A DNA stretch of 64,000 nt from Candidatus Binataceae bacterium (GCA_036495685.1 DASXMJ010000038.1:1-64000); one strand, 5' to 3'; counted from the stretch's first letter, positions 1 to 8,475 are shown. Program-made: numbers and translations. Notes: generated by a model not told the origin, from the sequence alone.

Positions 1-185
1 CGGAATCCCCTCCCTTCAAAGCGGTTCAGAAGTGCCTGAGCAATAATGCTGAGGGCCGAATTGTCGCGACAAAGAAACAGGATATTGTAGCGAGGGTCGG
101 GCTTCGAACGCTGGGAGCCAAGACTGCCGTGCGCCCTCACCCCGGCCTGATCGGATAGAGTTTCACTCTCGGGCATCTGCATCAT
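1..185 (-). CDS. Low-molecular-weight phosphatase / arsenate-reductase-like protein, cut by window edge
   Basis: Reading the minus strand from an ATG at 185 gives an open frame that runs off the left edge, so only about 61 N-terminal residues are seen. Residues 33-51 read as the first beta strand and P-loop of the LMW protein tyrosine phosphatase / ArsC fold (YNILFLCRDNSALS). The family needs Cys-x5-Arg. Here Cys39 is kept, but the Arg position is Leu45 (codon CTC at 51-53, one base from the Arg codon CGC), so ordinary phosphatase or arsenate reductase chemistry is doubtful. About 30 poorly conserved residues precede the fold; ATGs at 182 and 176 are alternative starts. No arsenic genes are visible beside it. 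Confidence 0.6.
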   Translation of the reverse strand, partial: MMQMPESETLSDQAGVRAHGSLGSQRSKPDPRYNILFLCRDNSALSIIAQALLNRFEGRGF

Positions 186-460
186 TTTCGTCGTAGGCCG
201 CGGTGTGAACACCAGACCGAGGAGACTAAAAAGCAAGCCACGTGCCTGCCGGGTCCAGCTCGGAATGGTTAGATTTGGGCCTCGGCGAGTTCATGAGGAT
301 ACGTCGGATGTATCGGAACGATGCATCGAAACCATCATCGTGGCACTATCGCGCTTTTCAGCCTAGCCTCGCCGATAGTGCCGACTTGGCACAAAGCATG
401 GATCAATAGGCGAATTGCAAAATTGGCGCAAATGACAGTGCCGTCGGAAGGGTCTTGGAA
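186..460. other. Divergent intergenic region, nothing recognised
   Basis: This 275-bp gap separates the minus-strand phosphatase-like gene from the small plus-strand gene and should hold promoters for both. I see no convincing hairpin, repeat, RNA gene or operator. Short open frames crossing it have no recognisable sequence. Confidence 0.4.
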
Positions 461-613
461 ATGGCGGAGTATCAGGGCTACGAGATCATCAAAAATCCGG
501 AAAGCGAAAAGTGGGAAGTGTTCTGGAAAGAAAAGAAAGTGAAAGGGGAGTTCCTCCGCGAGGCGGACGCCGAAGAGTGGATCGACGACCAATTTCCATC
601 ACATCGTTTCTGA
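461..613 (+). CDS. Small acidic hypothetical protein (50 aa)
   Basis: An ATG at 461, preceded by a GGAAGG stretch, opens a 50-residue frame ending in TGA at 611. The protein is very charged and rich in Trp and Glu (starts MAEYQGYEI, ends DDQFPSHRF). Alternating hydrophobic and charged residues suggest a small beta-sheet domain followed by a short helix. I do not recognise a named family. It has no signal peptide or membrane segment, so it is probably cytosolic. It sits alone between a phosphatase-like gene and stress-protein genes. The amino-acid pattern looks coding, whereas longer overlapping frames look like noise. Confidence 0.55.
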   Translation: MAEYQGYEIIKNPESEKWEVFWKEKKVKGEFLREADAEEWIDDQFPSHRF

Positions 614-721
614 TCACCGCAGCGGATAGCGTTGGTTGTCATCGCGCCGACCCGCTATCTAGGAGGCATTCTTGAGTACTGGAGCTCTGGTATCGCTCCT
701 AAATGATTTGCTGATACCGGA

Positions 722-1318
722 GTGGAGGCAAGGCAAGTGGCGACCGATGAAACAGACCGGCTTGGAGAAAAGCTCGGCGGCGTGAGCAGAGCGGCGCAGA
801 ACGAATGGGCTAGCAAAAGCGACAGAGCCTTGCTCGCCAGGCTGAAAAGGGCGAAGCAGGAAAGACTCGCAAAGGAAAAAGCCGAACGGCGCACGCCGCG
901 AGCTTTCAATAGGGTTCTCTGTGCGATCGATTTCGGGCAGAGCTCGCTTAAGGCACTGGATCTGGCCGGCCGTATCGCGAGCGAAAATGATGCCGCACTC
1001 TATCTCCTGCATGTGTGCCCAACTGTCGCTGTTCCGCTGGTCGGTCCGATTACCGCGACGCCCGAGGTCGAAGCGAATGCGCGCAAGAAGCTTGGTGAAG
1101 CAGCCGGCAGGTATTTAGCCAAAATACCTCACGAACTATTGGTCGTGACCGGGGACCCCGCACGGCGAATCGTGGAGGTCCAGTCGGCCTTGCGCGCTGA
1201 TCTTGTCGTGATGGGCACCTTCGCCCGTCGCGGAGTCCCGCGTTTCTTCCTGGGTAGCGTAGCCGATCGCGTGGTGCGCGCCGCCACCTGTCCGGTCCTC
1301 ACCGTGAAAGGACGATAA
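722..1318 (+). CDS. Universal stress protein with charged N-terminal extension
   Basis: This is a 198-residue protein from a GTG at 722; a GTG at 737 is an alternative. Residues from about 60 on form a UspA domain: the first strand reads RVLCAIDFG, and the ATP-loop region reads MGTFARRGVPRFFLGS, matching the family G-x2-G-x9-G-S pattern only loosely because the usual HGR is FAR. The first 58 residues are a Lys/Arg/Glu-rich helical extension that is unusual for UspA proteins. The stop codon abuts the start of the cytochrome c gene (TAAATG), so the two are probably translationally coupled. USPs usually bind ATP or AMP and act under starvation or redox stress; the partner here is unknown. Confidence 0.85.
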   Translation: MEARQVATDETDRLGEKLGGVSRAAQNEWASKSDRALLARLKRAKQERLAKEKAERRTPRAFNRVLCAIDFGQSSLKALDLAGRIASENDAALYLLHVCPTVAVPLVGPITATPEVEANARKKLGEAAGRYLAKIPHELLVVTGDPARRIVEVQSALRADLVVMGTFARRGVPRFFLGSVADRVVRAATCPVLTVKGR

Positions 1319-1747
1319 ATGCTGCGGTCCCATCGAGTGATTGCTTGGATACTGCCTCGATTGCTGCTTGCGGCGCTGATGTACACCTTCCTCACTCCGA
1401 ACGCGGACGCCGCCAGCGCCGGCAAGCAGGACTTCGATGCGAACTGCGCTTCCTGTCACGGCTTCGACGGTAAAGGCCATGGACAGGCGCTCTACGTCAT
1501 TCCGCAGGTAAAGCCGTCCGATCTGACCGTATTGACTAAAACCAACGGCGGCGTGTTCCCCACCGATCGGGTTTACAAGTCAATCGATGGTCGTAACGGA
1601 ATCCCATCCCATGAACGTTTCGACATGCCTTTCTGGGGAACCACCTTCCAGCGCGAAGGGCAGGAATTTACTCCGACTAGCGAAGCAGCGGCGCGCGCGC
1701 GCATCATGAAGATCGTGGACTACATAAAATCGATCCAGGAAAAATAG
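1319..1747 (+). CDS. Exported monoheme cytochrome c
   Basis: This 142-residue protein has a hydrophobic signal segment (about residues 7-32), so it should be periplasmic. The heme-attachment motif CASCH is at residues 43-47, and a probable axial Met lies in FDMPFWG (Met103), giving His-Met ligation of a class I cytochrome c. The start codon follows the stop of the upstream universal stress protein without a gap, implying one transcript. Pairing a small cytochrome c with a USP suggests a role in respiratory or redox stress. Its heme would be attached by the Ccm system encoded at 43-49 kb. Confidence 0.88.
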   Translation: MLRSHRVIAWILPRLLLAALMYTFLTPNADAASAGKQDFDANCASCHGFDGKGHGQALYVIPQVKPSDLTVLTKTNGGVFPTDRVYKSIDGRNGIPSHERFDMPFWGTTFQREGQEFTPTSEAAARARIMKIVDYIKSIQEK

Positions 1748-1751
1748 AGCA

Positions 1752-2054
1752 TTAAAACCGGCAGGTTATCGTTGGCCCCTTCGCCAGGTATCCTGACTTG
1801 CCGAAATACTACCCTCAGGCAACTTGCTCGCAGGCCGGGCATATCATCCGAGTCGCTCGCTCGAGAACAGCGATAGTTGGCTAGTGATCGGTGCGCCAGG
1901 TTTGGCGCGCGAAGACCGCCCCGCACCGCTCACATACAGCAGGCTCTTTTGAGGCGAGACGTCGTCTGCACACCCCGAAACTGGCTCGATCGGATACATC
2001 CCGCGAATTTGCCGGAGCCTGGGCCACGCGAACCGCGAAACTTCTTGATGGCAT
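1752..2054 (-). pseudogene. Decayed zinc-ribbon protein gene (BCAM0308-like), in-frame stops
   Basis: Reading from an ATG at 2054, the frame encodes 57 residues ending in a zinc-ribbon half (EPAVCERCGAVFARQTWR), then a TAG at 1881-1883. The same frame continues with ICPACEQVA, the matching second CxxC knuckle, followed by TGA, then TAG two codons later, then YFGK, and closes with TAA at 1752. Two paired CxxC knuckles on one frame with stops between and after them are best read as one broken gene. The family name rests on recalled similarity to small BCAM0308-type zinc-ribbon proteins and is tentative. A truncated 57-residue product may still be made, but it would lack half of its zinc site. 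Confidence 0.6.
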
Positions 2055-2111
2055 GGCAATCGCTATAGCGACAGACGGAGCAATTCGTCGGGAGATCTCA
2101 GGAGGTCCCCA

Positions 2112-2918
2112 ATGTCTTATCCATTCAGAAGGATTTTGAGTCCGATAGACTTTGATGACAATTCGCTGGCTGCCCTGGATGTCGCGGCACAAATCGCGCG
2201 CGACAATGATGGGATGGTGCTGCTGTTGCACGTGGTGCCTATGATCATCGCTCCGACCGGGATGCCCATCTACGTCGATCTCTACAAGGGCCAGGAGGAT
2301 GCTGCCCGCGAGAAGCTGAAGGAGATCGCCACCAAACGGCTCCGCGGGGTCAAGCACGAGCTTCTCACTCACATGGGTGAACCCGCCGGCTCCGTCCTGA
2401 GCGCCGCTCGACGTCATGCGGCTGACTTGATCGTGATGGCTACCCATGGACGGCGAGGGCTGTCCCGCGTAGTGCTCGGCAGCATCGCCGAGATGGTCTT
2501 GCGCAGTGCTCCCTGTCCGGTTCTGTGCGTGCGGCGCGGCGATGCCGACAAGAGCCAGGTAGCCCGCTGGATGAGCCCGAGCCCGGTAACGGTGGCCCCC
2601 GGGGAAAAGGTAGCCGCGGTCATAGTGCGCATGCAGCAAGGAAATTTCCGCTCGGCGCCGGTGGTCGAAAATGGCACACTGATGGGGCTGATTACCGATC
2701 GTGACATCCGCGGGCAGGTGGGGCGGGTCGATACTACCGAGGTAAGGGTCGCGATGAGCGAAAATCCGCCTACCGTGACTCCGACGACGCCGGTGCACGA
2801 TGCCGCGCGGGTCCTCTTCGAGCAGAAAGTCGATGCGTTGCCGGTGGTGGAAAATGGACAGCTGGTCGGCGTGATCACCGACAGCGATATGCTGCGCGCA
2901 TTTCTCGATCAAGACTAG
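2112..2918 (+). CDS. Universal stress protein fused to a CBS-domain pair
   Basis: This 268-residue protein has a strong Shine-Dalgarno (AGGAGG, about 2100-2105) before ATG 2112. Residues 1-145 are a UspA domain with the classic ATP loop (MATHGRRGLSRVVLGS). Residues about 150-268 are two CBS motifs, each ending in a G-x-(I/V)-T-D-x-D signature (GLITDRD, GVITDSD). USPs bind ATP or AMP and CBS pairs sense adenosine nucleotides, so the fusion looks like an energy-charge sensor, probably cytosolic. It is followed one base after its stop by the kinase-like gene at 2920, suggesting an operon. Confidence 0.92.
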   Translation: MSYPFRRILSPIDFDDNSLAALDVAAQIARDNDGMVLLLHVVPMIIAPTGMPIYVDLYKGQEDAAREKLKEIATKRLRGVKHELLTHMGEPAGSVLSAARRHAADLIVMATHGRRGLSRVVLGSIAEMVLRSAPCPVLCVRRGDADKSQVARWMSPSPVTVAPGEKVAAVIVRMQQGNFRSAPVVENGTLMGLITDRDIRGQVGRVDTTEVRVAMSENPPTVTPTTPVHDAARVLFEQKVDALPVVENGQLVGVITDSDMLRAFLDQD

Positions 2919-2919
2919 C

Positions 2920-4527
2920 GTGGTGGAGGACCGAGGGACCAGCGTAGTCGACTGCCGATTAATCGATGCGATGCGGAGCCCGGAGTTCTACCCGGACCAT
3001 CCTGCACAAATCGATTTCAAAAAGACCCACATGTCCTGGGTCTTCCTCGCGGGCGGCGAGGTCTACAAGGTCAAGAAACCGGTCAACTACGCTTTCGCCG
3101 ACGCAACTAGCCTTGAGTCGCGCTATTTCCTCTGCCGTGAGGAGGTTCGGCTCAATCGCCGCCTCGCTCCCGGCACCTATTTGGGGATCGTGCCGATAGT
3201 GGAGTGCGGCACCCGCCTGGCGCTGGCCGACTATGCCGAGGTGCACAACCCAAACGTGCGAGAATACGCGGTCCGGATGCGCCGGCTTCCTGACGAGCGT
3301 ATGCTCGACCATCTCCTCCGAATCGGCGAGGTGCGCCCGGACGCGATCGACAAAATTGCGCACCGTCTCGCCGAGTTTCATCGCACTGCTTCCATCGCGA
3401 ACGGCGCGCGCTACGGTTCTGCAGCCGCCATCAGCCGTACGGTGTTGGGGAATCTCGATGAGTGCAGGCCGGCCATCGAGGCGACCGTCGAGGATCGTGG
3501 CTTCGATCCAATCCGAGACTACCTATCCGGGTTCATCTCGGCGCACCGCGAGCTGCTTGAGGACCGCGCGCTCCAAGGCCGAGTGTGCGAAGGACACGGC
3601 GACCTGCGCTGCGAGCACGTTTGCCTGACCGAAGAGATCGATATCTTCGATTGCGTCGAGTTCGATGAGAAGCTGCGCTACAGCGATGTGGCGTCAGATC
3701 TTGCGTTTCTGGCAATGGACCTCGATGCTTTCGGCGCTCCCCATCTCGCCGACGAGTTGATCCGCGCGTATTCGAAGGAGACCGACGATCCCGCACTCGC
3801 GACTCTGACTTCTTTCTATAAGTGCCACCGCGCTTGCATCCGCGGCAAGGTGGACTACCTGAAAAGTCTGAAGTCGGAGGTGTCCCCCGAGGAACAGGAG
3901 TGTGCTCGTGAGCGCGCCCGCGCAAAATTCTCCCTTGCCGCACGCTACGCGGCCAGCGCTAGACCTGCGCTGCTGGTGGTATGCGGTCTGGTCGCCTCTG
4001 GAAAATCGACCATGGCTGAAAGGCTCTGCCTGCGCACCGGATTCCAGGTTCTCAATTCGGATCGCGTTCGCAAGCAACTTGCGGGAATCCCGGAGACTCT
4101 TCACCGGCATGGCGAATATGGCGCCGGAATATACACTCCCGCCTTTGACACTCTCACTTATGAAACCCTGATCGAGCGAGCGCGACGGTGCCTTGCCGCC
4201 GGGCGCGGCGCAATTCTCGATGCCACTTTCAAGAGTCCTGCGACTAGATCGGCCGCGGTCGCGCTGGCCGCTGAGATGCATGTGCCCGTGCTATTCGTCG
4301 AATGTCGCGCTGACGAAAAGGAAACCCTTCGGCGCTTGCACGATCGCGCGGGCAATCGTGCCGAAGTATCAGATGCGACGGAGGAGATCCATGCCAGCCA
4401 CAAGCTCGACTTCGTTTCGATAACCGAACTGCCGGCGCGCTGCCACCTGGTTGTCGACACCAGCAGCGAGGACCTCGAGTCCGCGATCAGGCGCTTCGAG
4501 GCCGCACTCTCTAACCCCATCTCTTGA
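2920..4527 (+). CDS. Bifunctional aminoglycoside-phosphotransferase-like / P-loop kinase protein
   Basis: This 535-residue protein starts at GTG 2920 (a second GTG follows at 2923), two bases after the USP-CBS stop. Residues 1-330 resemble the COG2187 family: a kinase-like fold with a catalytic-loop motif HGDLR near residue 226 and an acidic metal motif (IFDCVEFDEKLR). Residues about 345-535 are a P-loop kinase of the gluconate/adenylylsulfate-kinase type (COG0645) with Walker A GLVASGKST near residue 356. Such two-domain proteins are widespread beside universal stress genes, but their substrate is unknown. Both ATP sites look intact. Small-molecule phosphorylation in stress is inference. Confidence 0.85.
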   Translation: MVEDRGTSVVDCRLIDAMRSPEFYPDHPAQIDFKKTHMSWVFLAGGEVYKVKKPVNYAFADATSLESRYFLCREEVRLNRRLAPGTYLGIVPIVECGTRLALADYAEVHNPNVREYAVRMRRLPDERMLDHLLRIGEVRPDAIDKIAHRLAEFHRTASIANGARYGSAAAISRTVLGNLDECRPAIEATVEDRGFDPIRDYLSGFISAHRELLEDRALQGRVCEGHGDLRCEHVCLTEEIDIFDCVEFDEKLRYSDVASDLAFLAMDLDAFGAPHLADELIRAYSKETDDPALATLTSFYKCHRACIRGKVDYLKSLKSEVSPEEQECARERARAKFSLAARYAASARPALLVVCGLVASGKSTMAERLCLRTGFQVLNSDRVRKQLAGIPETLHRHGEYGAGIYTPAFDTLTYETLIERARRCLAAGRGAILDATFKSPATRSAAVALAAEMHVPVLFVECRADEKETLRRLHDRAGNRAEVSDATEEIHASHKLDFVSITELPARCHLVVDTSSEDLESAIRRFEAALSNPIS

Positions 4528-4636
4528 TTCCTTGGCGCGGGGTTGTGGGTGAAGTGCGCCGCTGCGCGCCATTGGCTCCACGCGCGCTTGCCACCAGGAA
4601 ACGGCCGTAACCGCTGAACGGCTCAGCCAGACCGCA

Positions 4637-5047
4637 CTAGCGAGCCGTCTGCGCAAGCGAACGCAAAACCCGGATCGCAAGCTCCCGATCCACTGGCCGC
4701 GAAAGATAGTATTGCACCCGACGGGATCGCACCCAGCGCTCGACTTCGAAACTGTGATTCGCTGCTATATGCGCAACCAGCGCACGAGGCGCCCACCGTT
4801 GCGCCTGGCCAAGCAACCATCCGCGGTTAGTCTCCTCGATCGCGTCATCGTCGACGACCACGATCTCGACTCCCGTCTCTCTGAGCTAAAGTCGCGCGTC
4901 GCTTGCTTCCACACACCGCAGCGTGCGCCATGCATCGCTCAGGCCGTCGATAATCAGGGCGAAAATCGTCTCGTCTCGGGAAAAAACCACTGCCGTTCGA
5001 GCGGATTCCTTTCGCACCGGAAAATCACGGGTGTGCCGCTGGTTCAT
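4637..5047 (-). pseudogene. Receiver-like protein gene interrupted by one amber codon
   Basis: From an ATG at 5047 the minus strand encodes about 53 residues (first strand ARTAVVFSRDE), meets a TAG at 4886-4888, and continues in the same frame for a further 83 residues to the stop at 4637. The second part has the central strand of a receiver fold with an acidic cluster (EIVVVDDD) and a C-terminal K/P-like element (YYLSRPVD). Read through, the product is about 136 residues, the normal size of a lone receiver domain. A restart at a GTG near 4861 could give a 74-residue fragment, but half the fold would be missing. TAG is a regular stop elsewhere here, so recoding is unlikely. Confidence 0.6.
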
Positions 5048-5258
5048 GCGGTCGAGTCACAGCCGGTCCTTTGCTTGCCCCTTTCCGTCCTGTCTTCTCA
5101 AGAGGAAACCATGCCAGCTGGGGCCGGTCCCAAAAACTTTGAAAAACCATGGGACTCTGAGAGAAGTGGGATTTGTGCTAAGCGTGGTGCCTCCCTCCCG
5201 ACACGAACCCTGGGCGGTGTGATTCCGTTGGGAGCAGTTACGGAACAGCCTGCTTGCC

Positions 5259-6764
5259 ATGGAGTCGAAGCCAGCGTCCCCTGCATTTGAGGCACCGCCG
5301 AGGCAGGGCGGCCCGCGCCATTTTCATTTGCTCTGGGACACGGAACTCGAAGAGCTCCAGGCGGTTCTGCACTCCATTCGGAAGCATCGCTCCGACGTGC
5401 TCGAGAATTGGTACCAGCTGTACGAACTGCACTTCGCGGATAGCCGCAGCCTCAATCGTGCCGAGTTCATGGAGATCTTCGGCAGCGAGCTCGACTCCAC
5501 CTTGCGCGATCTCCTCGCCAAAGATCTCGATCGGTTCGTCGCCGATGTGCGCCGAATTGGCGAGATGCTGGCAGAACGTGGCGTACCCTTTTCCGAGCTG
5601 ATCGTGTCGATGCACCTGTTCGAGGAGAGTGCCGCCACCGCGTTTCCGTTGCTTCCTCCGCCTCTGCCGCGCATCTACCAGGCCTTCGACAAGCTGAGCC
5701 ACATCCGGATGATCGCGCTGGCCGATACTTACTTCCGATCCAGGAGTGCGGTATCCAGCGCGCGAATCCAGGCCATGGAGCGCGAGGCCGGAACGCTGCC
5801 GCCCGCGGGGCGCAGCCATTTTCACGGCCTGGTCGGAGCCAGCGCGGCGATGCATCGCCTGTACGAGCGGATTGAGGCTGCCGGGTCAACCCGCGGCACT
5901 ATCCTCATCGTCGGTGAAAGCGGAACCGGTAAGGAACTCGTCGCGCGTGCCATCCACGAATGCGGCAAAAATTCCGGCGCGCCCTTCATCGCGCTCAACT
6001 GCGCCGCCATCCCGAAGGATCTGATCGAGAGCGAGCTGTTCGGTTACAAACGCGGGGCTTTCAGCGGAGCCAACGTGGAGTACCTCGGGCTGTTCCGCGC
6101 CGCGGAAGGCGGTACCCTGTTTCTCGACGAAGTAACCGAAATGAGTCCTGCCACGCAGAGCAAGCTGCTGCGCGCTATTCAGGAACGTGCCGTGCGGCCG
6201 GTCGGTTCGACTCGGGAGATTCCCGTCGAGGTGCGCCTGGTGGCGTCGACCAATCGCGATCCAGAGGAGGCAGTGCGCAATGGTCAGCTACGCCAGGACC
6301 TCTATTATCGGCTGCAAGCGGGCGTGATAACCATTCCGCCCCTGCGCGATCGGCTGGAAGATGTGCCGCTGCTCGCCGAACACTTCGTCGACCTGTTCAA
6401 CGCGCGTCAGACCAGGCTAACTCCGGTATCCGGCATCGACGAAGCAGCGCTGCGCGCGCTGTACCAGTACCGATGGCCTGGCAACGTTCGCGAGCTTTCC
6501 AATGCGATCGAGGGCGCCTTCACTTTCGGTCGCTCTTCCCTGATCCGCCTCGAAGATCTGCCGCCTGCGCTGACCGGAGGCGTGGTCGCCGATCGCACGA
6601 TCTCGGAGGCGAGTTTTCCGATCGGTACGTTCGCGGATAGTGAACGCGTAATTATTCGCCGCGCGCTCGAAGCGACCGGCGGCAACAAGGTCCAAGCCGC
6701 CAAGCTGCTGAAAATCTCGCGCAAGAAACTTTACGCAAAAATCGCTAAGTACTCACTGGAGTAA
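5259..6764 (+). CDS. Sigma-54-dependent transcriptional activator (AAA+ / Fis HTH)
   Basis: This is a 501-residue protein. Residues 1-180 are an alpha-helical N-terminal region with no receiver Asp; it resembles helical sensor domains such as RsbR N-domains, but I cannot name it surely. Residues about 195-430 are the AAA+ core with Walker A GESGTGKE near 219, the sigma-54 contact loop as GAFSGA (Thr replaced by Ser) near 266, and Walker B LFLDEV. The C-terminus (about 465-501) is a Fis-type helix-turn-helix. It activates RNA polymerase-sigma-54 at distant enhancers. Its target is not evident: it is monocistronic, with 101 bp before the flavoprotein gene. Confidence 0.92.
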   Translation: MESKPASPAFEAPPRQGGPRHFHLLWDTELEELQAVLHSIRKHRSDVLENWYQLYELHFADSRSLNRAEFMEIFGSELDSTLRDLLAKDLDRFVADVRRIGEMLAERGVPFSELIVSMHLFEESAATAFPLLPPPLPRIYQAFDKLSHIRMIALADTYFRSRSAVSSARIQAMEREAGTLPPAGRSHFHGLVGASAAMHRLYERIEAAGSTRGTILIVGESGTGKELVARAIHECGKNSGAPFIALNCAAIPKDLIESELFGYKRGAFSGANVEYLGLFRAAEGGTLFLDEVTEMSPATQSKLLRAIQERAVRPVGSTREIPVEVRLVASTNRDPEEAVRNGQLRQDLYYRLQAGVITIPPLRDRLEDVPLLAEHFVDLFNARQTRLTPVSGIDEAALRALYQYRWPGNVRELSNAIEGAFTFGRSSLIRLEDLPPALTGGVVADRTISEASFPIGTFADSERVIIRRALEATGGNKVQAAKLLKISRKKLYAKIAKYSLE

Positions 6765-6866
6765 GCAGCGGCGCACCTGCCCGGCGCTGGTTGTGCGCGA
6801 GATACAGCCGACTTAAAAAGGGGGGCAGGCAACTGCCGCCGCAACGAGCTACCATCAAGCCCTGAT

Positions 6867-8375
6867 ATGCCAGGCAAATCGTCCCCCGCTTGCGATGTCC
6901 TGATTGTGGGCGCCGGCAATGCCGCCCTCTGTGCCGCGCTGGCCGCGCGCGAGCAGGGCGCCCGAGTCATCGTTCTGGAGCGAGCGCCCGAAAAGGAACG
7001 CGGAGGCAACACCGCCTTCACCGCCGGCGGATTTCGCGTCGCCTACAACGATCTCGACCAGTTGATCAAACTGATGCCGGACCTCTCCGATGAGGAAAAG
7101 CGCAACACCGAGTTCGGCACCTATACCGAGGACCAGTACTTCGAGGACATCGGTCGCGTCACCGAATACCGCGCCAATCCCGATCTGGTTGAACTGCTCG
7201 TGCGTCGCAGCCACCCTACGCTGTTCTGGATGCGCACCAAAGGCGTGCGCTGGGTCCCCATGTACGGTCGCCAGGCTTTTAGGGTCGACGGCCGTTTCAA
7301 ATTCTGGGGCGGCCTAACGGTTGAGGCGTGGGGCGGAGGTCGCGGCCTCATCGACACGCTTCACGAAGCCGCGCGCCGCGAGAAGGTGGAAGTACGCTAC
7401 GGCGCGCGGGCGCTCGCTCTGCTTGCCGATGACACCGGTGTTCACGGCGCACGCGTCCGCGAAAACGGCAAGACCATAGACGTGACCGCCCACGCGGTCG
7501 TGTTAGCTAGCGGTGGCTTCGAAGCGAATGCGGAGTGGCGGGCACGTTACCTTGGGCCAAACTGGGATCTCGCCCGAGTGCGCGGGACCCGCTTCAACAC
7601 CGGCGACGGAATTCGGATGGCGCTCGACGCGGGCGCGATGCCCTATGGACACTGGTCCGGATGCCACGCCGTCGGATGGGATCGCAACGCTCCCGAATTC
7701 GGCGACCTCGCGGTTGGCGACGGCTTTCAGAAGCACAGCTATCCGCTCGGCATCATGCTCAACGCTCGAGGCTGCCGGTTCGTCGATGAAGGCGCGGACT
7801 TCCGCAACTACACCTACGCAAAATACGGGCGTGCAATTCTCGAACAACCGGGACAATTCGCCTGGCAGATCTTCGACAAAAAGGTTGCGCATCTCCTGCG
7901 TGACGAATATCGAATCCGACAAGTGACCAAGGTTAGCGCCGAGCGCCTCGAGGAGCTGGTCCGTAAACTCGAGGACGTCGATGCCGGAGCCGCGCTCGCC
8001 GAGATCGGTGCCTTTAATCAAGCTGTCGACCGCACCATTCCGTTCAATCCCAACGTAAAGGACGGGCGATGCACCCGCGGCCTCGCCGTAGCGAAGAGCA
8101 ACTGGGCCAACCCGATCGACGAGCCCCCCTTCATGGCCTTTGCGGTAACTTGTGGTATCACCTTCACCTTCGGCGGGCTGAAAATCACACGCGAAGGCGA
8201 GGTAGTAGACACCGAAGGCGACCCCATCTCCGGCCTGTACGCAGCCGGGGAACTCGTCGGCGGCCTCTTCTATTTCAACTACGCGGGGGGTTCCGGCCTG
8301 ATGGCTGGAGCGGTATTCGGCAAACTCGCCGGCACCAGTTCGGCGCTATATGCAGCAGGGCGGGGCACTGGCTGA
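6867..8375 (+). CDS. FAD-dependent dehydrogenase, TcuA / fumarate-reductase family
   Basis: This 502-residue flavoprotein has an N-terminal dinucleotide fold (IVGAGNAALCAA, residues 13-24) and a C-terminal FAD motif near GLYAAGELVGG. The pattern GNAAL followed by ERGGNTAFTAGGFR is typical of the tricarballylate dehydrogenase (TcuA) group within the fumarate reductase / succinate dehydrogenase flavoprotein superfamily. There is no signal peptide, so it should act in the cytosol or on the membrane face. TcuA normally passes electrons to the Fe-S membrane protein TcuB, which is not encoded nearby. The substrate is probably a polycarboxylate or an enone, but this is not shown by the sequence. No obvious Shine-Dalgarno precedes the ATG. 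Confidence 0.8.
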   Translation: MPGKSSPACDVLIVGAGNAALCAALAAREQGARVIVLERAPEKERGGNTAFTAGGFRVAYNDLDQLIKLMPDLSDEEKRNTEFGTYTEDQYFEDIGRVTEYRANPDLVELLVRRSHPTLFWMRTKGVRWVPMYGRQAFRVDGRFKFWGGLTVEAWGGGRGLIDTLHEAARREKVEVRYGARALALLADDTGVHGARVRENGKTIDVTAHAVVLASGGFEANAEWRARYLGPNWDLARVRGTRFNTGDGIRMALDAGAMPYGHWSGCHAVGWDRNAPEFGDLAVGDGFQKHSYPLGIMLNARGCRFVDEGADFRNYTYAKYGRAILEQPGQFAWQIFDKKVAHLLRDEYRIRQVTKVSAERLEELVRKLEDVDAGAALAEIGAFNQAVDRTIPFNPNVKDGRCTRGLAVAKSNWANPIDEPPFMAFAVTCGITFTFGGLKITREGEVVDTEGDPISGLYAAGELVGGLFYFNYAGGSGLMAGAVFGKLAGTSSALYAAGRGTG

Positions 8376-8419
8376 TTTGAGTTTTGCAGGTCTCGGGAAA
8401 TCGGAGCGGCACCGCCCCG

Positions 8420-8475
8420 GAAGCCCCGCCGCCAAGGCCATTTGAACCTGCTTTGTGAACTGGTGCCGGGGCTTC
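8420..8475. terminator. Possible stem-loop between convergent genes
   Basis: A perfect 9-base inverted repeat (GAAGCCCCG at 8420-8428, CGGGGCTTC at 8467-8475) lies between the convergent flavoprotein and alcohol dehydrogenase genes. The loop is 38 bases and there is no T-run, so it is at best a weak or factor-dependent transcription barrier. Confidence 0.25.

Noticed and set aside
1881-2912. Long minus-strand open frame (343 codons) opposite the USP-CBS gene
   Set aside because: Most of it is the mirror of a well-supported plus-strand gene. Only its last 57 codons look like protein, and those are treated as the decayed zinc-ribbon gene.
4637-5047. Amber codon read as a sense codon (recoding)
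   Set aside because: Many good genes in the window stop with TAG, and no pyrrolysine or suppressor context is visible.
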